Shown: positions 43,167-52,452 of the stretch, in pieces
Numbering within the stretch: the first letter of the stretch is position 1
Layout of the letters: each line of letters starts with the position of its first letter
Source of the DNA: Heyndrickxia oleronia
GTDB taxonomy: Bacteria; Bacillota; Bacilli; Bacillales; Bacillaceae_C
Length of the DNA: 64,000 nucleotides
NCBI RefSeq assembly: GCF_017809215.1
Contig: NZ_CP065424.1
Coordinates: 4,130,001 to 4,194,000 of the forward strand
Direction of reading: 5' to 3'
The notes under the pieces: model-generated
The model's database searches: none
What the model was told of the DNA's origin: nothing
Seen by the model: only the letters and a program-made list of their open reading frames with translations
Made by a program: the position numbers and the translations under genes

Positions 43167-43515
43167 AATCATTTCCTCCTATTAACATCTTTATTTCTAT
43201 AATTTCCAAACTTTCATTCTTTTAAACATAAATATTAATAAAATGGTAAAATTGACTGATTATACTCAGATGCTCTCGTTTATTATGCAATCTTATTCAT
43301 ATCTCTTTGTATCTGTAATTATCTTTAACAATCACCATTGTTAACTTCTGATAATATAATAAAATCCTTCTTACTAAATGATTCTTACTTCAATAAAAAA
43401 AGCCGCCAAAATGGCAGCAAGAACTTCTATTTTTCCCGTTTATTGATGAAGGGGATTAGCATTCCAGATATTCATTATTCCACCTAAACATCAACCGTTT
43501 TCAAGAAAAAAAGTC
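43167..43515. other. Spacer with terminator
   Basis: A Rho-independent terminator at 43394-43417 (GCTGCCA-TTT-TGGCGGC then T7 in the minus direction) ends the Nudix gene at 43516 and belongs to the dispersed A-run/hairpin set. No gene seen. Confidence 0.6.
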
Positions 43516-43965
43516 CTATACAATTAACATCTTACCATTATTATAGTGAAGCGAATAGATCCCTTCTCCCTTCAAAAGAACTGGTAAATATCGGGAAACT
43601 TTATCCGCAATTCCAAAGTTATCAGGGTCTAATACCCAATCAATTGATTTCCAATCTAATATACCTTCTCTTGTTTTTTTAAAAGTTTCAAACTTTAGAT
43701 TATTATTCACCTCATAAAGATAAACATATATTCCATCAAGTTCACCATTAGAAGATTTCCAACTTACAGTACCTTTAGAAAAATAGTTATCTACTATGAT
43801 GCCTGTTTCCTCAAATACTTCACGTAATGCACCTTCATCTGGAGATTCATCTTTCTCAATTTTTCCTCCTACCCCATTCCAAACACCCATAATTGGAGGC
43901 TTTTCTCGGTTAAGCATTAATATATCATTATTATTTTTTATAAAACATACTGTATACTTAAACAC
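43516..43965 (-). CDS. Nudix hydrolase, MutT-like
   Basis: 149 residues from GTG 43965 behind GGAGGTATC. The Nudix box GGKIEKDESPDEGALREVFE followed by ETG is complete, and the upstream LMLNREKPPIMGVWNGVGG is typical of 8-oxo-dGTP-type enzymes. Likely a pyrophosphohydrolase of damaged nucleotides; not proven. Confidence 0.88.
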   Translation of the reverse strand: MFKYTVCFIKNNNDILMLNREKPPIMGVWNGVGGKIEKDESPDEGALREVFEETGIIVDNYFSKGTVSWKSSNGELDGIYVYLYEVNNNLKFETFKKTREGILDWKSIDWVLDPDNFGIADKVSRYLPVLLKGEGIYSLHYNNGKMLIV

Positions 43966-44198
43966 TATATAATTGATACCTCCATTATTTTGGATTTGTT
44001 CTAATTATAATTCCTATCGAAGGTTATAAAGAAAAAAATCCTATTCAGCTTTAACAAAACACTCTCATTTTCAATTAATCATCCATTTTAGCATAAGGTT
44101 ATACAGCTGACCTTTTTTAAGAGAAGAATCTGTTATAAAAAAAAAGTAATTATATTATTTATTAGGTAAAATAGATTAAAATAAAAATGGGGTGAAAA

Positions 44199-44768
44199 AT
44201 TATCAGTACAAAATCAGCCAAATTAAAAAAACGCCTTTACATTTTGACAGTTGGTTTAACGATCGTTTATTGTATTGTTCGTATTATTTGGTTAGGAGGA
44301 CTTTTCACAAGAAAACTAGTTGTATATTCAACTTTCCTACAAACTGATTTTACAATAGGGACATTATATCTAGATTATATTTTATTAATTTCTGCAGGAG
44401 TACTATCAACAATATACTTTAAGAAACAAGCATATACATTAACTTTATATGGGATCTTTGTTTTATCCCTATTTCTTATTTTCCCCAGATTATTAGCAGG
44501 CTCTACATTTTATGAAATAAAAGATCATCATCTTAATCATGATTATATTATCGAAAGACATGATAGCAATCTAGGGAATGATAACACGGATTTAGTTGTT
44601 TTTGTTTATAAAGAAATTCTCCCTTTGGTTTATGTAAATCAAGGAAGATATCATAAAATTGTTTCAACTAAAAGTGAAACATACTCTGATTTTTGGAAAT
44701 TAAATTATGTAGTTAACAAGGATGGTAATTATCTAACCTTTAAGGGTTTTCTTATACCCTTGAAATAG
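44199..44768 (+). CDS. DUF5412-family membrane protein
   Basis: About 189 residues if it starts at ATT 44199 behind GGGGTG; the first usual start is TTG 44244. Three membrane segments (about residues 14-100), then a soluble part (NDNTDLVVFVYKEILPLVYV) typical of DUF5412. An in-frame TGA at 44193 rules out a longer frame. One extra A in the five-A run at 44195-44199 would connect a GTG start, so a base-call error could also explain it. Function unknown. Confidence 0.6.
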   Translation: MISTKSAKLKKRLYILTVGLTIVYCIVRIIWLGGLFTRKLVVYSTFLQTDFTIGTLYLDYILLISAGVLSTIYFKKQAYTLTLYGIFVLSLFLIFPRLLAGSTFYEIKDHHLNHDYIIERHDSNLGNDNTDLVVFVYKEILPLVYVNQGRYHKIVSTKSETYSDFWKLNYVVNKDGNYLTFKGFLIPLK

Positions 44769-44824
44769 ATGAAAGCCACTAAGGTGATTTACATCTATTC
44801 ATATAGGTATAATCGTTAATGACC

Positions 44825-45388
44825 TTATTTTATTTTCGAATAAAAACATGTGTCAGTCAGCTTACTACCATCTGCGGACAAATCATCATTCCTTAAAGTA
44901 CCTTCTAACACAAAACCAAGGTTTTCTGGGATAGAACGACTTTTAAAATTGGTAGATTCACATCTTATTTCAATTCTTTTAAATTTGATGTAATTTAAAC
45001 CAAGGTTAGTTAATTCCTTCACTGCTTCTGTCATGTATCCATTTCCACTAAACCTGGTATTAATCCAATATCCTATTTCACATTTAGGAATCTTCCATTC
45101 AATACTCTGAAGGCTCGTTGTTCCAATAAAGTCATTGCTATCTTTATGAAAGATAAGATACCGAAAGCTGTCTCTTTTAAGGAAATTTATATGAGCATTT
45201 CTCAAGTTAATCTCTGTTTCCTCAACACTAGGAAGCTCTTGGGCAAATGGTAACCAAGCTCTCAATTCATGAATGGAATCTCTAATTGCTTCGTTTACAA
45301 TGTGCCCGTCTCCAGTTTGATAGGGTGCACGGAGAATTAGTCTTTCAGTTTCTAATTGTAACGGAACATCCAATAATATTGGAATCAC
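44825..45388 (-). CDS. GNAT-family N-acetyltransferase (RimJ/RimL-like)
   Basis: 187 residues from GTG 45388 behind AAGAGGTG. Pattern LETERLILRAP at the start, CEIGYWINTRFSGNGYMTEA in the acetyl-CoA site and RIEIRCESTNFKSRSIPENL at the end is the RimJ/RimL type (Acetyltransf_3). Substrate may be a protein N-terminus or a small molecule. One residue (IPENLGF) departs from the usual v-x-E-k-l-GF only slightly. Confidence 0.85.
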   Translation of the reverse strand: MIPILLDVPLQLETERLILRAPYQTGDGHIVNEAIRDSIHELRAWLPFAQELPSVEETEINLRNAHINFLKRDSFRYLIFHKDSNDFIGTTSLQSIEWKIPKCEIGYWINTRFSGNGYMTEAVKELTNLGLNYIKFKRIEIRCESTNFKSRSIPENLGFVLEGTLRNDDLSADGSKLTDTCFYSKIK

Positions 45389-45501
45389 TTGATTCACCTC
45401 TTAGAATTTTTCATTTAATAGCTAATAAAAAATCTCACCTCCAAGAAAACATTCTTGAGGACGAGAGTGAGTTATAGCATAAAATCTAAATGGATAATGA
45501 T

Positions 45502-46083
45502 TTACTTGAAACGATGACTTTCCCATATTCTATTAACCTTAACTAATTCCTGTCCATTAAACTCCATCCTGTAAATATCAGGTTTAGATGTATTATGTAA
45601 AAAGGTCAAATCATAGCTTAAATCATAGTCTCCCATCATTAATGTCATGACTAATCCGTGAGTGCCAATTACTACTTTTTTTCCTATATAAGTATTTAAT
45701 ATTTCTTTTAAAACTTTTACAACTCTTTTTTGACACTCGGCATTCGTTTCTCCTCCCTTTAAAGAGAAATTCGGATCCACATATGATTTTTCCAATAAAG
45801 GAAAGAGTTCACTATCAGAGATTCGCTCGTTTTCAGCTGTAAAAATTCTTTCCTTTAAATCTTCAATTATTAAAACTTCTTGTCCTATTTGTTTAGCTAA
45901 CGGCTCAACCGTTAAAATTGATCGAGAGTATGGACTGGAGATAACAGTGTTAATCCCTTCATCCTTTAAAACTTCTGCTATTCTTTGCGCGTCTAATTTT
46001 CCTTTTTCAGTTAAGCCCCTTGTTCTTTCATTTCCTTCTTTTGGCGAATCCCCGTGTCTCACCATATAAATGAAAGTTCTCAA
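45502..46083 (-). CDS. Histidine phosphatase family protein
   Basis: 193 residues from TTG 46083 behind ATCGGAGGG. Catalytic motif MVRHGDSPKEGN (RHG, about residue 9), second histidine in VIGTHGLVMTL, phosphate-binding arginine in SSPYSRSILT. This is the phosphoglycerate-mutase-like branch; substrate unknown. Confidence 0.88.
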   Translation of the reverse strand: MRTFIYMVRHGDSPKEGNERTRGLTEKGKLDAQRIAEVLKDEGINTVISSPYSRSILTVEPLAKQIGQEVLIIEDLKERIFTAENERISDSELFPLLEKSYVDPNFSLKGGETNAECQKRVVKVLKEILNTYIGKKVVIGTHGLVMTLMMGDYDLSYDLTFLHNTSKPDIYRMEFNGQELVKVNRIWESHRFK

Positions 46084-46160
46084 ATAGGATCCCTCCGATA
46101 TATTTTGAAAATGTATTCATTCCTCATAAACCTTTACTTCTATTTAATAAAAACCTAGTT

Positions 46161-46355
46161 CTAACTATTAATTAAATCTGATATTATTTCAGTGCTTCCC
46201 GGCATTAATAATATGAGCGAAGTAACAATAAATAGAATGCCAAAAACAACGAAGAAGATCACTATTTTTATTGAACGTGAAACATTTTTGTTAAGCGCTC
46301 CAACTATCAGAAATACAACACCTATAAGGAGTAATAATATATAATAAAAGCCCAT
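46161..46355 (-). CDS. Small two-segment membrane protein
   Basis: 64 residues from ATG 46355 behind GAGGTG; a longer frame to 46409 has no site. Two hydrophobic segments (YYILLLLIGVVFLIVGAL and IVIFFVVFGILFIVTSLI). Function unknown. Confidence 0.65.
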   Translation of the reverse strand: MGFYYILLLLIGVVFLIVGALNKNVSRSIKIVIFFVVFGILFIVTSLILLMPGSTEIISDLINS

Positions 46356-46449
46356 GATACACCTCAATTTAAATCTATTAATTAGCTTTTTCATGTTTTT
46401 CCTTAGCACTAGCGAAATACTAAATGATTAATCATGCTAATAATTATAA

Positions 46450-47148
46450 TTAACTAATATTGATATCCTTTCTTTGATTGACTTCATTAATTGCTTGAAG
46501 TAGCTGTTTGCTATCAAACTCAGGAAAGAGTGTATCTGTAAACCACCATTCAGATTTGGATGATTGCCATAATAAAAAATTACTCATTCTCTTTTCTCCT
46601 CCAGTACGAATCACAATATCTGGCTCTGGCTGCCCTTTTGTATATAAGTAATTTTCAATTAAGTCTCCAGTTATGCCACTATCCGCTATTTTAGAATTGT
46701 TGATATCATTTATTAAGGACTTGATAGCAGATAAAATTTCACTTCTTCCGCCATAATTTAAAGCGAAATTAACAATTAATTTACTATTATTTGATGTTTG
46801 GTCAACAGCTTTTTTTACCGCTTCTCTAGTATGTATGGGTAAGCCATTTATATCACCTAAAACACAGATTCTTATATCCTTCTGTATAAACTTAGGCAAT
46901 TTTTCATTTAAATAAATTACGGGTAAGTCCATTAGATACTTTACTTCTTCTTCTGGTCTTGTCCAATTTTCAGAAGAAAATGCATATAAGGTTAAGATTT
47001 TTACCCCTAATTCTAATGATGCATCAATAATATTTTCCATTGTTTTAGAGCCAGCAAAATGCCCCTGACTTCTTGTCAAACCTCTTTTTTCTCCCCATCT
47101 ACCATTCCCATCCATCATAATAGCAATATGTGTTGGAACATTTTGCAT
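46450..47148 (-). CDS. Cis-prenyltransferase (UPP-synthase-like, probable second copy)
   Basis: 232 residues behind AAAGGAGCG. The start HIAIMMDGNGRWGEKRGL holds the catalytic Asp; ALNYGGRSEI and RTGGEKRMSNFLLWQ hold the diphosphate-binding end. It makes long cis-polyprenyl diphosphates such as undecaprenyl diphosphate. It is not in the usual cell-envelope operon (uppS-cdsA), so it is probably an extra paralogue; that is inference from context. Confidence 0.88.
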   Translation of the reverse strand: MQNVPTHIAIMMDGNGRWGEKRGLTRSQGHFAGSKTMENIIDASLELGVKILTLYAFSSENWTRPEEEVKYLMDLPVIYLNEKLPKFIQKDIRICVLGDINGLPIHTREAVKKAVDQTSNNSKLIVNFALNYGGRSEILSAIKSLINDINNSKIADSGITGDLIENYLYTKGQPEPDIVIRTGGEKRMSNFLLWQSSKSEWWFTDTLFPEFDSKQLLQAINEVNQRKDINIS

Positions 47149-47227
47149 AATTGACGCTCCTTTTCGTTTATGTTATGCCCAAAAAATCATAGACAATTAA
47201 TCATATAACTACTAAAAAATGATATAT

Positions 47228-47971
47228 TTATATATAATCTTCCGCCTTTTCCACTTTAAAAAGTCCACTTTCATTTAAAAATTGATTAAGTAAATGAAGA
47301 TGTCCTGCACCGTATAAAACAAAAATTCTATCAGCATCAGACTCAATTAGTTCAACTATGTTTTTATATATGAGTAAATTTCTATAATACCAATATTTAG
47401 CTGTCCACATCGCACCTACTGGATTACTTTTATCTCCTACTAGAGCAAGATTCGTATAAAATCTTTGGTTTTCTCTAATAAAATCATCATGATTAAGATA
47501 TAATAAGTAATCTCTAATCGTATGGCTTTTTAAAAATTCTTCCATCTTTGTTGCTAAGTCTTGCATTCTTCTTACAACTTGATCGTATTTTTCCGATTTA
47601 AGTTCCTTAGTCCATATATCTAAGTCAGGTACTTCAGGAACAGAACCATTCCAATCAACACAAAATACTTCCTTGTGATTCATTTCCTTAGCCAATCGAA
47701 AACCGATTTGATGACATTCATTCCTCGTTAATTTGTACTTCCCCAATAGAAAGTTTTTATAAGTTTCGTTTATATGATCACTATCTTCTGATAGGATTTC
47801 TAGCGCAACCTTTGTTGGCTCGAACTTCCTTAAAGAGTCTACCACTCCTTTTATTTCTATCTGCCTTTTTTCGCTGAAAATATCTCCCGAATTTATTTTA
47901 ACTAAATCTCCATTATTTTCGGGATTACTTAAATGGGCAGTTCCAAGAACAAGAATACTTGGCTTTCTCAT
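47228..47971 (-). CDS. TraB/DUF5694-like protein
   Basis: 247 residues behind AAGCGGAGGGG. GTAHLSNPENN near the start and LYGAGHLHLLNQFLN near the end are the paired glycine-histidine motifs of TraB-like/DUF5694 proteins. A metallohydrolase-like role is suggested for the fold, but no reaction is known. Confidence 0.75.
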   Translation of the reverse strand: MRKPSILVLGTAHLSNPENNGDLVKINSGDIFSEKRQIEIKGVVDSLRKFEPTKVALEILSEDSDHINETYKNFLLGKYKLTRNECHQIGFRLAKEMNHKEVFCVDWNGSVPEVPDLDIWTKELKSEKYDQVVRRMQDLATKMEEFLKSHTIRDYLLYLNHDDFIRENQRFYTNLALVGDKSNPVGAMWTAKYWYYRNLLIYKNIVELIESDADRIFVLYGAGHLHLLNQFLNESGLFKVEKAEDYI

Positions 47972-48194
47972 ATTTTCCCCTCCGCTTCACTCATTAAATA
48001 AGAGATTCGACATAATTCCACATTTACCCTTTTATTGCTCTCCTATATCTAACCAATCCTTCCAGAATACGGCCGTATAAAAAAATCCCTTCAACTTATT
48101 AAAATGTACCCTATAAGATGGACACTTAAAAAAAGTCCTCCTTATGGGGTACTTTTATTTATAATGAAAGAAATAGTTAATGGGGCGGATGAAA

Positions 48195-48620
48195 ATGTCG
48201 AAAATATTATTTACAGATCAAGAACAGAAATTATTGATGAAACATCCTTATGTAAAAGCTGTTAGTGAAAAAGCAATTACTTACACTGATGAATTTAAAG
48301 CATTAGCTATTAAAGAGTATGAAGAAGGAAAATTTCCACGTCAAATATTTGAAGATGCAGGATTTGATATTGAAATCGTTGGGACTGAACGAGCGAGTTC
48401 ATCTTTAAAGAGATGGCGTAAAGCTTATAAAGAAAATGGTGTAGCTGGGCTTGAAGACACTCGAAAATACCATTCTGGACGACCACTTGAACGTGAATTA
48501 AGTTTAGAAGAAAAATATGCACGATTAGAAGCACAAAACGCCTTATTACGTGCAGAAAATGAACTGCTAAAAAAGATCGATCTAGCAGAAAGGATGTTGG
48601 TGAAGAAAAGGAAAAACTAA
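48195..48620 (+). CDS. IS3-family transposase OrfA
   Basis: 141 residues from ATG 48195, placed by GGGGCGG; an ATG at 48180 is also in frame. Helix-turn-helix region SSSLKRWRKAYKENGVAGL and a C-terminal leucine-zipper coiled coil (LEAQNALLRAENELLKKID). The slippery site at 48569-48575 lets a fraction of ribosomes continue into OrfB. Confidence 0.85.
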   Translation: MSKILFTDQEQKLLMKHPYVKAVSEKAITYTDEFKALAIKEYEEGKFPRQIFEDAGFDIEIVGTERASSSLKRWRKAYKENGVAGLEDTRKYHSGRPLERELSLEEKYARLEAQNALLRAENELLKKIDLAERMLVKKRKN

Positions 48621-49528
48621 CAGCTGAACAGAAATTTGAATTGATCCAATTGGTCATTAAAAAATATAACTTAAAGCGGATGGTGAGCTATCTTTGTGAA
48701 CTAGTTGGTGTCTCTCGATCAGGTTATTATCGTTATTTTTCAGAAGAAGCACAACTTAATAGACAGGCTCGTGATGAGGCAGACGAAAAAGTAAAGAAAA
48801 TCATTTTAAAAGCTTATAATTTTCGTCGTCGTAAGAAAGGCGCACGTCAAATCAAGATGACCTTAGAAAATCAGTATCAAATTACATATAACCTAAAACG
48901 AATTCGTCGTATCATGAAAAAATTCCAAATCATTTGCCCAATTCGAAAAGCAAACCCATATCGAAGAATGGCAAAAGCAACAAAAGAACATAGAACTTTA
49001 CCGAACCTATTAAACCGCGAATTTAAGCAAGGAACCGCTAGAAAAGTATTATTAACAGACATTACATATTTAAGTTATGGAAAAGGAAAACGTGCCTACT
49101 TGTCCACTATAAAAGATGCCGAAACCAATGAAATCTTAGCATATGAGACATCAGATAAAATCACACTAGATATTGCGTTAAATACATTAAAGAAGTTGAA
49201 AAAGACTGGGATAAAGCTGGCCGAAGGCGCATTCATTCACTCAGATCAAGGGTTCCACTATACCAACCCCCAATTTCAAAAGATGGTAAAGAAAATGGGA
49301 CTAGGGCAATCTATGTCACGTCGTGGAAACTGTTGGGATAATGCCCCACAAGAATCGTTCTTTGGACATTTTAAAGATGAAACGGATTTTAAAACGTGTG
49401 AATCATTAGAAGAAGTAAAAAGAGAGGTTCAGAGTTATATGACATATTACAATCATTACCGAGGTCAATGGAACTTAAAAAAGATGACACCTGCACAATA
49501 CAGTCATCATCTTCTTCAAGTTGCCTAG
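48572..49528 (+). CDS. IS3-family transposase OrfB (DDE integrase domain)
   Basis: Open from the slippery site in the -1 frame; a TTG at 48641 could be an internal start. rve domain with DDE residues: first Asp in LLTDITYLSY, second in FIHSDQGFHYTNP, Glu in NAPQESFFGHFKDE. HTH_21 N-terminal part KKGARQIKMTL. Complete to the end MTPAQYSHHLLQVA. Expected to act as an OrfAB fusion. Confidence 0.88.
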   Translation, partial: KDRSSRKDVGEEKEKLTAEQKFELIQLVIKKYNLKRMVSYLCELVGVSRSGYYRYFSEEAQLNRQARDEADEKVKKIILKAYNFRRRKKGARQIKMTLENQYQITYNLKRIRRIMKKFQIICPIRKANPYRRMAKATKEHRTLPNLLNREFKQGTARKVLLTDITYLSYGKGKRAYLSTIKDAETNEILAYETSDKITLDIALNTLKKLKKTGIKLAEGAFIHSDQGFHYTNPQFQKMVKKMGLGQSMSRRGNCWDNAPQESFFGHFKDETDFKTCESLEEVKREVQSYMTYYNHYRGQWNLKKMTPAQYSHHLLQVA

Positions 49529-49804
49529 TCTTTTTTTAAATGTCCTTTACAAAGGGTACACTTTATATTCCTGAAGGGGTTTTTGCTTGTCTAACAGATT
49601 CATCTCATTATTCATTAAAGTTAATTTAACAGAACATGCTCTAATATATCCCAATAAATAAGAACCATTTTTCACAAAGTATGATTAAGTTTTTTTCACC
49701 ATTCTTAAATGTTATGTAATCTGTATTAATAAATAGAATATAACTATGAAAATAAGTATGCAATCGAAACAAAAATAGATTGGAAGATAATTAGTTAATC
49801 TGAG

Positions 49805-49924
49805 TTATTTAATTATGATAAGAGCACGAATAATTTCATTCCAATAGTGCTTAAAATCCTTTTTGTCTTTGTTCTTTTGGTCTAGATTTTTTTGTTCATT
49901 TTTATCTACTTTATTGCTACTCAT
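49805..49924 (-). CDS. 39-residue basic hypothetical peptide
   Basis: ATG 49924 follows AAAGGGGTGTAGTA. Very lysine-rich start (MSSNKVDKNEQKNLDQKNKD) and a short hydrophobic end (EIIRALIIIK). No family recognised; the ribosome binding site is good. Confidence 0.45.
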   Translation of the reverse strand: MSSNKVDKNEQKNLDQKNKDKKDFKHYWNEIIRALIIIK

Positions 49925-50055
49925 TACTACACCCCTTTTCCTTTCTAGGTAGTTTTATATGTTGTTGTTTGATTTTTTCTATTTTATAATTAACTTACAA
50001 ATCAATACAGCTGAACATTACGATCAGATCAATCGAAATTATCGATTATATAGGA

Positions 50056-50961
50056 GTGAGAAAAATAGAAATTAAACAGCTTATCACATTTAAAACGGCT
50101 GCAGAAAATTTAAATTTTACCTATACAGCTAAAATCTTAAACTTTGCTCAATCAAGCGTTACTGCTCAAATAAAAGCGCTTGAAAATGAACTTGAAACTC
50201 CTTTATTTGAGCGCTTAGGGAAGCGCTTAGTCCTTACAGAGCAAGGTAAAGAGTTTAAAATATATGCGGATAAAATGATTCAATTGACGAATGAGGCGAA
50301 AAACGCTATAAGCGGAGTTGAGGAACCGGCAGGTACACTTATCATTGGAGCCTCTGAGAGCCAATGTACATATAGACTGCCTCCAATATTGAAGGAATTT
50401 AAGGAGCAATTTCCAAAGGTTAAAATTATCTTTAAACCGATTTACTTACAAGAGCAAACGAAGGCGCAATTACTTGATGGTACTCTGGATATTGCATTTA
50501 CAATGGAGCCTATTCAACATCAAGATTCAAACTTAAAAGCACAAAGTCTGGTTGAAGAAAAATTAACAATTGTTGCTTCTCCCCAACACCATTTAGCTGA
50601 TAAAGCTGAAATTCATTTAGAAGATCTTGAACATGAGACTCTTTTATTAACTGAATCAGGGTGTTCATATAGGGTGATACTAGAAAATTTGTTTCGACAA
50701 TCTGGAATCTGTGCATCGAATAAATTTGAATTTGTAAGTGTGGAAGCAATTAAACAATGTATTATTTTAGACTTAGGTATTGCAGTATTACCGGAGATGG
50801 TAGTAAAAGCAGAGATTGAGAAAGGGATATTAAAAGAATTAGTTTGTCATCAGGTTACAACACCTGTTCATACACAAATGGTTTGGCATAAAGATAAATA
50901 TATGTCTCTTGCTTTACAATCTTTTATTCAATTAACTTGCAAAACCTTTGGTATAAATTAA
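50056..50961 (+). CDS. LysR-family transcriptional regulator
   Basis: About 300 residues. Helix-turn-helix: FKTAAENLNFTYTAKILNFA followed by QSSVTAQIKALENELE (about residues 12-47); then a two-lobe substrate-binding domain. GTG 50056 lies within the ribosome binding site AGGAGTG itself; the site would better serve an ATA at 50065 (IEIKQLITF), where homologues usually begin MEIKQL, so the start codon may be mutated. No divergent target gene adjoins it. Confidence 0.88.
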   Translation: MRKIEIKQLITFKTAAENLNFTYTAKILNFAQSSVTAQIKALENELETPLFERLGKRLVLTEQGKEFKIYADKMIQLTNEAKNAISGVEEPAGTLIIGASESQCTYRLPPILKEFKEQFPKVKIIFKPIYLQEQTKAQLLDGTLDIAFTMEPIQHQDSNLKAQSLVEEKLTIVASPQHHLADKAEIHLEDLEHETLLLTESGCSYRVILENLFRQSGICASNKFEFVSVEAIKQCIILDLGIAVLPEMVVKAEIEKGILKELVCHQVTTPVHTQMVWHKDKYMSLALQSFIQLTCKTFGIN

Positions 50962-50985
50962 TTTCTAAAAACAATCGGTATATTC

Positions 50986-51480
50986 CTAGAGTTTTTGTTC
51001 TAACTCACGCTTCTGACGTAAGTGATGATGGAAATGCATGAATACAAGATCATACCACTCCCTTGCGTTCAGCCAACCAAAACCCCCATGTTTAACTTTA
51101 AAATTTGAATTGATACTATCTACTTGTGGTTCCCATCGTTTTAATCTCTGCTTTACCTGATCTAGTCGCAACATAAGACTTTCATGACTATCAGAATTGC
51201 TTGGTGGAGTATTTAATTCGTCAGGTAACTTGATTTTAATTTTTGGGAACCCACCCATTTTATATAATTGCTCACCAAATTCCGTTTTCCCAAGTTTCTG
51301 CTCTTCTTTTTCTCTAGTACAAGTTTCCACATTGTCAAGGTATTCATGTGCAACAAGTATTATATGATCATACATCTGACCCAAAGACCAAACATCTTCA
51401 GCCGATTTATATCTTAATTGTTCCAATGAATAGTTTTGAAGATCGCTTTTGTATTCATCAATCACTCTTAAATTACTCAT
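50986..51480 (-). CDS. DinB-family protein
   Basis: 164 residues from ATG 51480 behind AAGGGGAGA. Histidines in LGQMYDHIILVAHEYL and VFMHFHHHLRQKREL are the likely metal ligands of the DinB_2 fold. Fourth DinB-type gene in the window. Substrate unknown. Confidence 0.85.
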   Translation of the reverse strand: MSNLRVIDEYKSDLQNYSLEQLRYKSAEDVWSLGQMYDHIILVAHEYLDNVETCTREKEEQKLGKTEFGEQLYKMGGFPKIKIKLPDELNTPPSNSDSHESLMLRLDQVKQRLKRWEPQVDSINSNFKVKHGGFGWLNAREWYDLVFMHFHHHLRQKRELEQKL

Positions 51481-51739
51481 TTCTATCTCCCCTTTATCAC
51501 TGTTATCCACATTATACTTGATAAGCACCACTAAAACCTTGCTGTCCTTCAAATTAATCGATTTTCATCTTCCTATCTAGTAAACATAAAATTAATATAT
51601 GCTCTCTCTCTAAAAAATAGCCTTACTATACATAAATTTTAGGGAATTATAATAACTTACCATTCCTTCAAAGAATAAATAACACCTCCCATTTCAATGA
51701 TCCTTTCACACTTAACAGTTTGGATTAGAAATCCTCCTC

Positions 51740-51772
51740 TATAAAAAAGGCTCTACTCCGTAATGAAGTAAA
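51740..51772 (-). terminator. Rho-independent terminator after the YhgE-PadR operon
   Basis: In the minus direction GGGCTTTACTTC pairs with GAGTAGAGCC around a short loop and is followed by T6. It lies about 100 bases past the PadR stop and belongs to the dispersed A-run/hairpin set. Confidence 0.65.
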
Positions 51773-51867
51773 GCCCTTGCTACAAACAATTCATTCTCTT
51801 AATCAATAGTAAAGTATCAAACAAATTAAGAAGTAAAAATCAACTTATGATACAAGGTATCATTTCA

Positions 51868-52407
51868 TTATATTTCCCCTTGTTTAACCCGTTTAATTAA
51901 CTCCTCAAGCCAATAAATCGTATGCTCTGCTTTAGTCGAAACATAGCCCAACATAAATTCTGAAAACTTTTCTTGAGCTTTGTCTACCTCTACTTTCTCT
52001 TCGTACCCACTAACTTCTTCCCAACGTTGCTTTATATTTGTTAATTTTTTTTCTAATATTTCTACTACCTTCTGACGTTCCACATATTTGATGTTAGCTA
52101 AACCTACCACCATATCACTAATTGAATCCGCATTTTCAAACAACTTGTAAATCATTTTCGGTAGTTCTTCTTGACCTTTAGCCGTAATCGCAAATACTTG
52201 TTTATCAGGGCGATTCTCTTCTTTGATGATTTCGATCGATTCAATTAATCCTTTTTTTGCTAAGGAATCAAAATGGTAGTACAGTTTACTTTCTGTTAAT
52301 CCAGCTAATCTATCCAATGGTATAGGCTCTGAAATCTGTTTTTTTAATTTATAAGGATAATTATTATCCTCCATTAGTTTACTCAATATAAAAATTTGAA
52401 TGGACAT
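51868..52407 (-). CDS. PadR-family regulator with Vir_act_alpha C-terminus
   Basis: 179 residues behind AAAGGAGATAAG. Winged helix with LAGLTESKLYYHFDSLAKKG (about 36-55) and wing NRPDKQVFAITAKG; the long C-terminal helices (about 100-179) match the Vir_act_alpha_C part of larger PadR proteins. Lies 45 bases after the YhgE/Pip gene; probably represses that operon. Confidence 0.88.
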   Translation of the reverse strand: MSIQIFILSKLMEDNNYPYKLKKQISEPIPLDRLAGLTESKLYYHFDSLAKKGLIESIEIIKEENRPDKQVFAITAKGQEELPKMIYKLFENADSISDMVVGLANIKYVERQKVVEILEKKLTNIKQRWEEVSGYEEKVEVDKAQEKFSEFMLGYVSTKAEHTIYWLEELIKRVKQGEI

Positions 52408-52452
52408 TCTCTTATCTCCTTTAAGAAGAATTACATTCTTATTGTAGCAAAT

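Larger units (their letters stand above)
48105..49560 (+). mobile_element. IS3-family insertion sequence (IS150-like)
   Basis: 1456 bases. Terminal inverted repeats begin TGTACCC on the left (48105-48135) and end GGGTACA on the right (49530-49560); both are followed inward by a (G)GACA-TTAAAAAAAG core, with some mismatches in between. It carries orfA and orfB in -1 relation with a slippery AAAAAAG at 48569-48575. No matching target duplication is visible beside the ends (TTAAAA left, CTTTAT right). The transposase appears intact. Confidence 0.9.
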
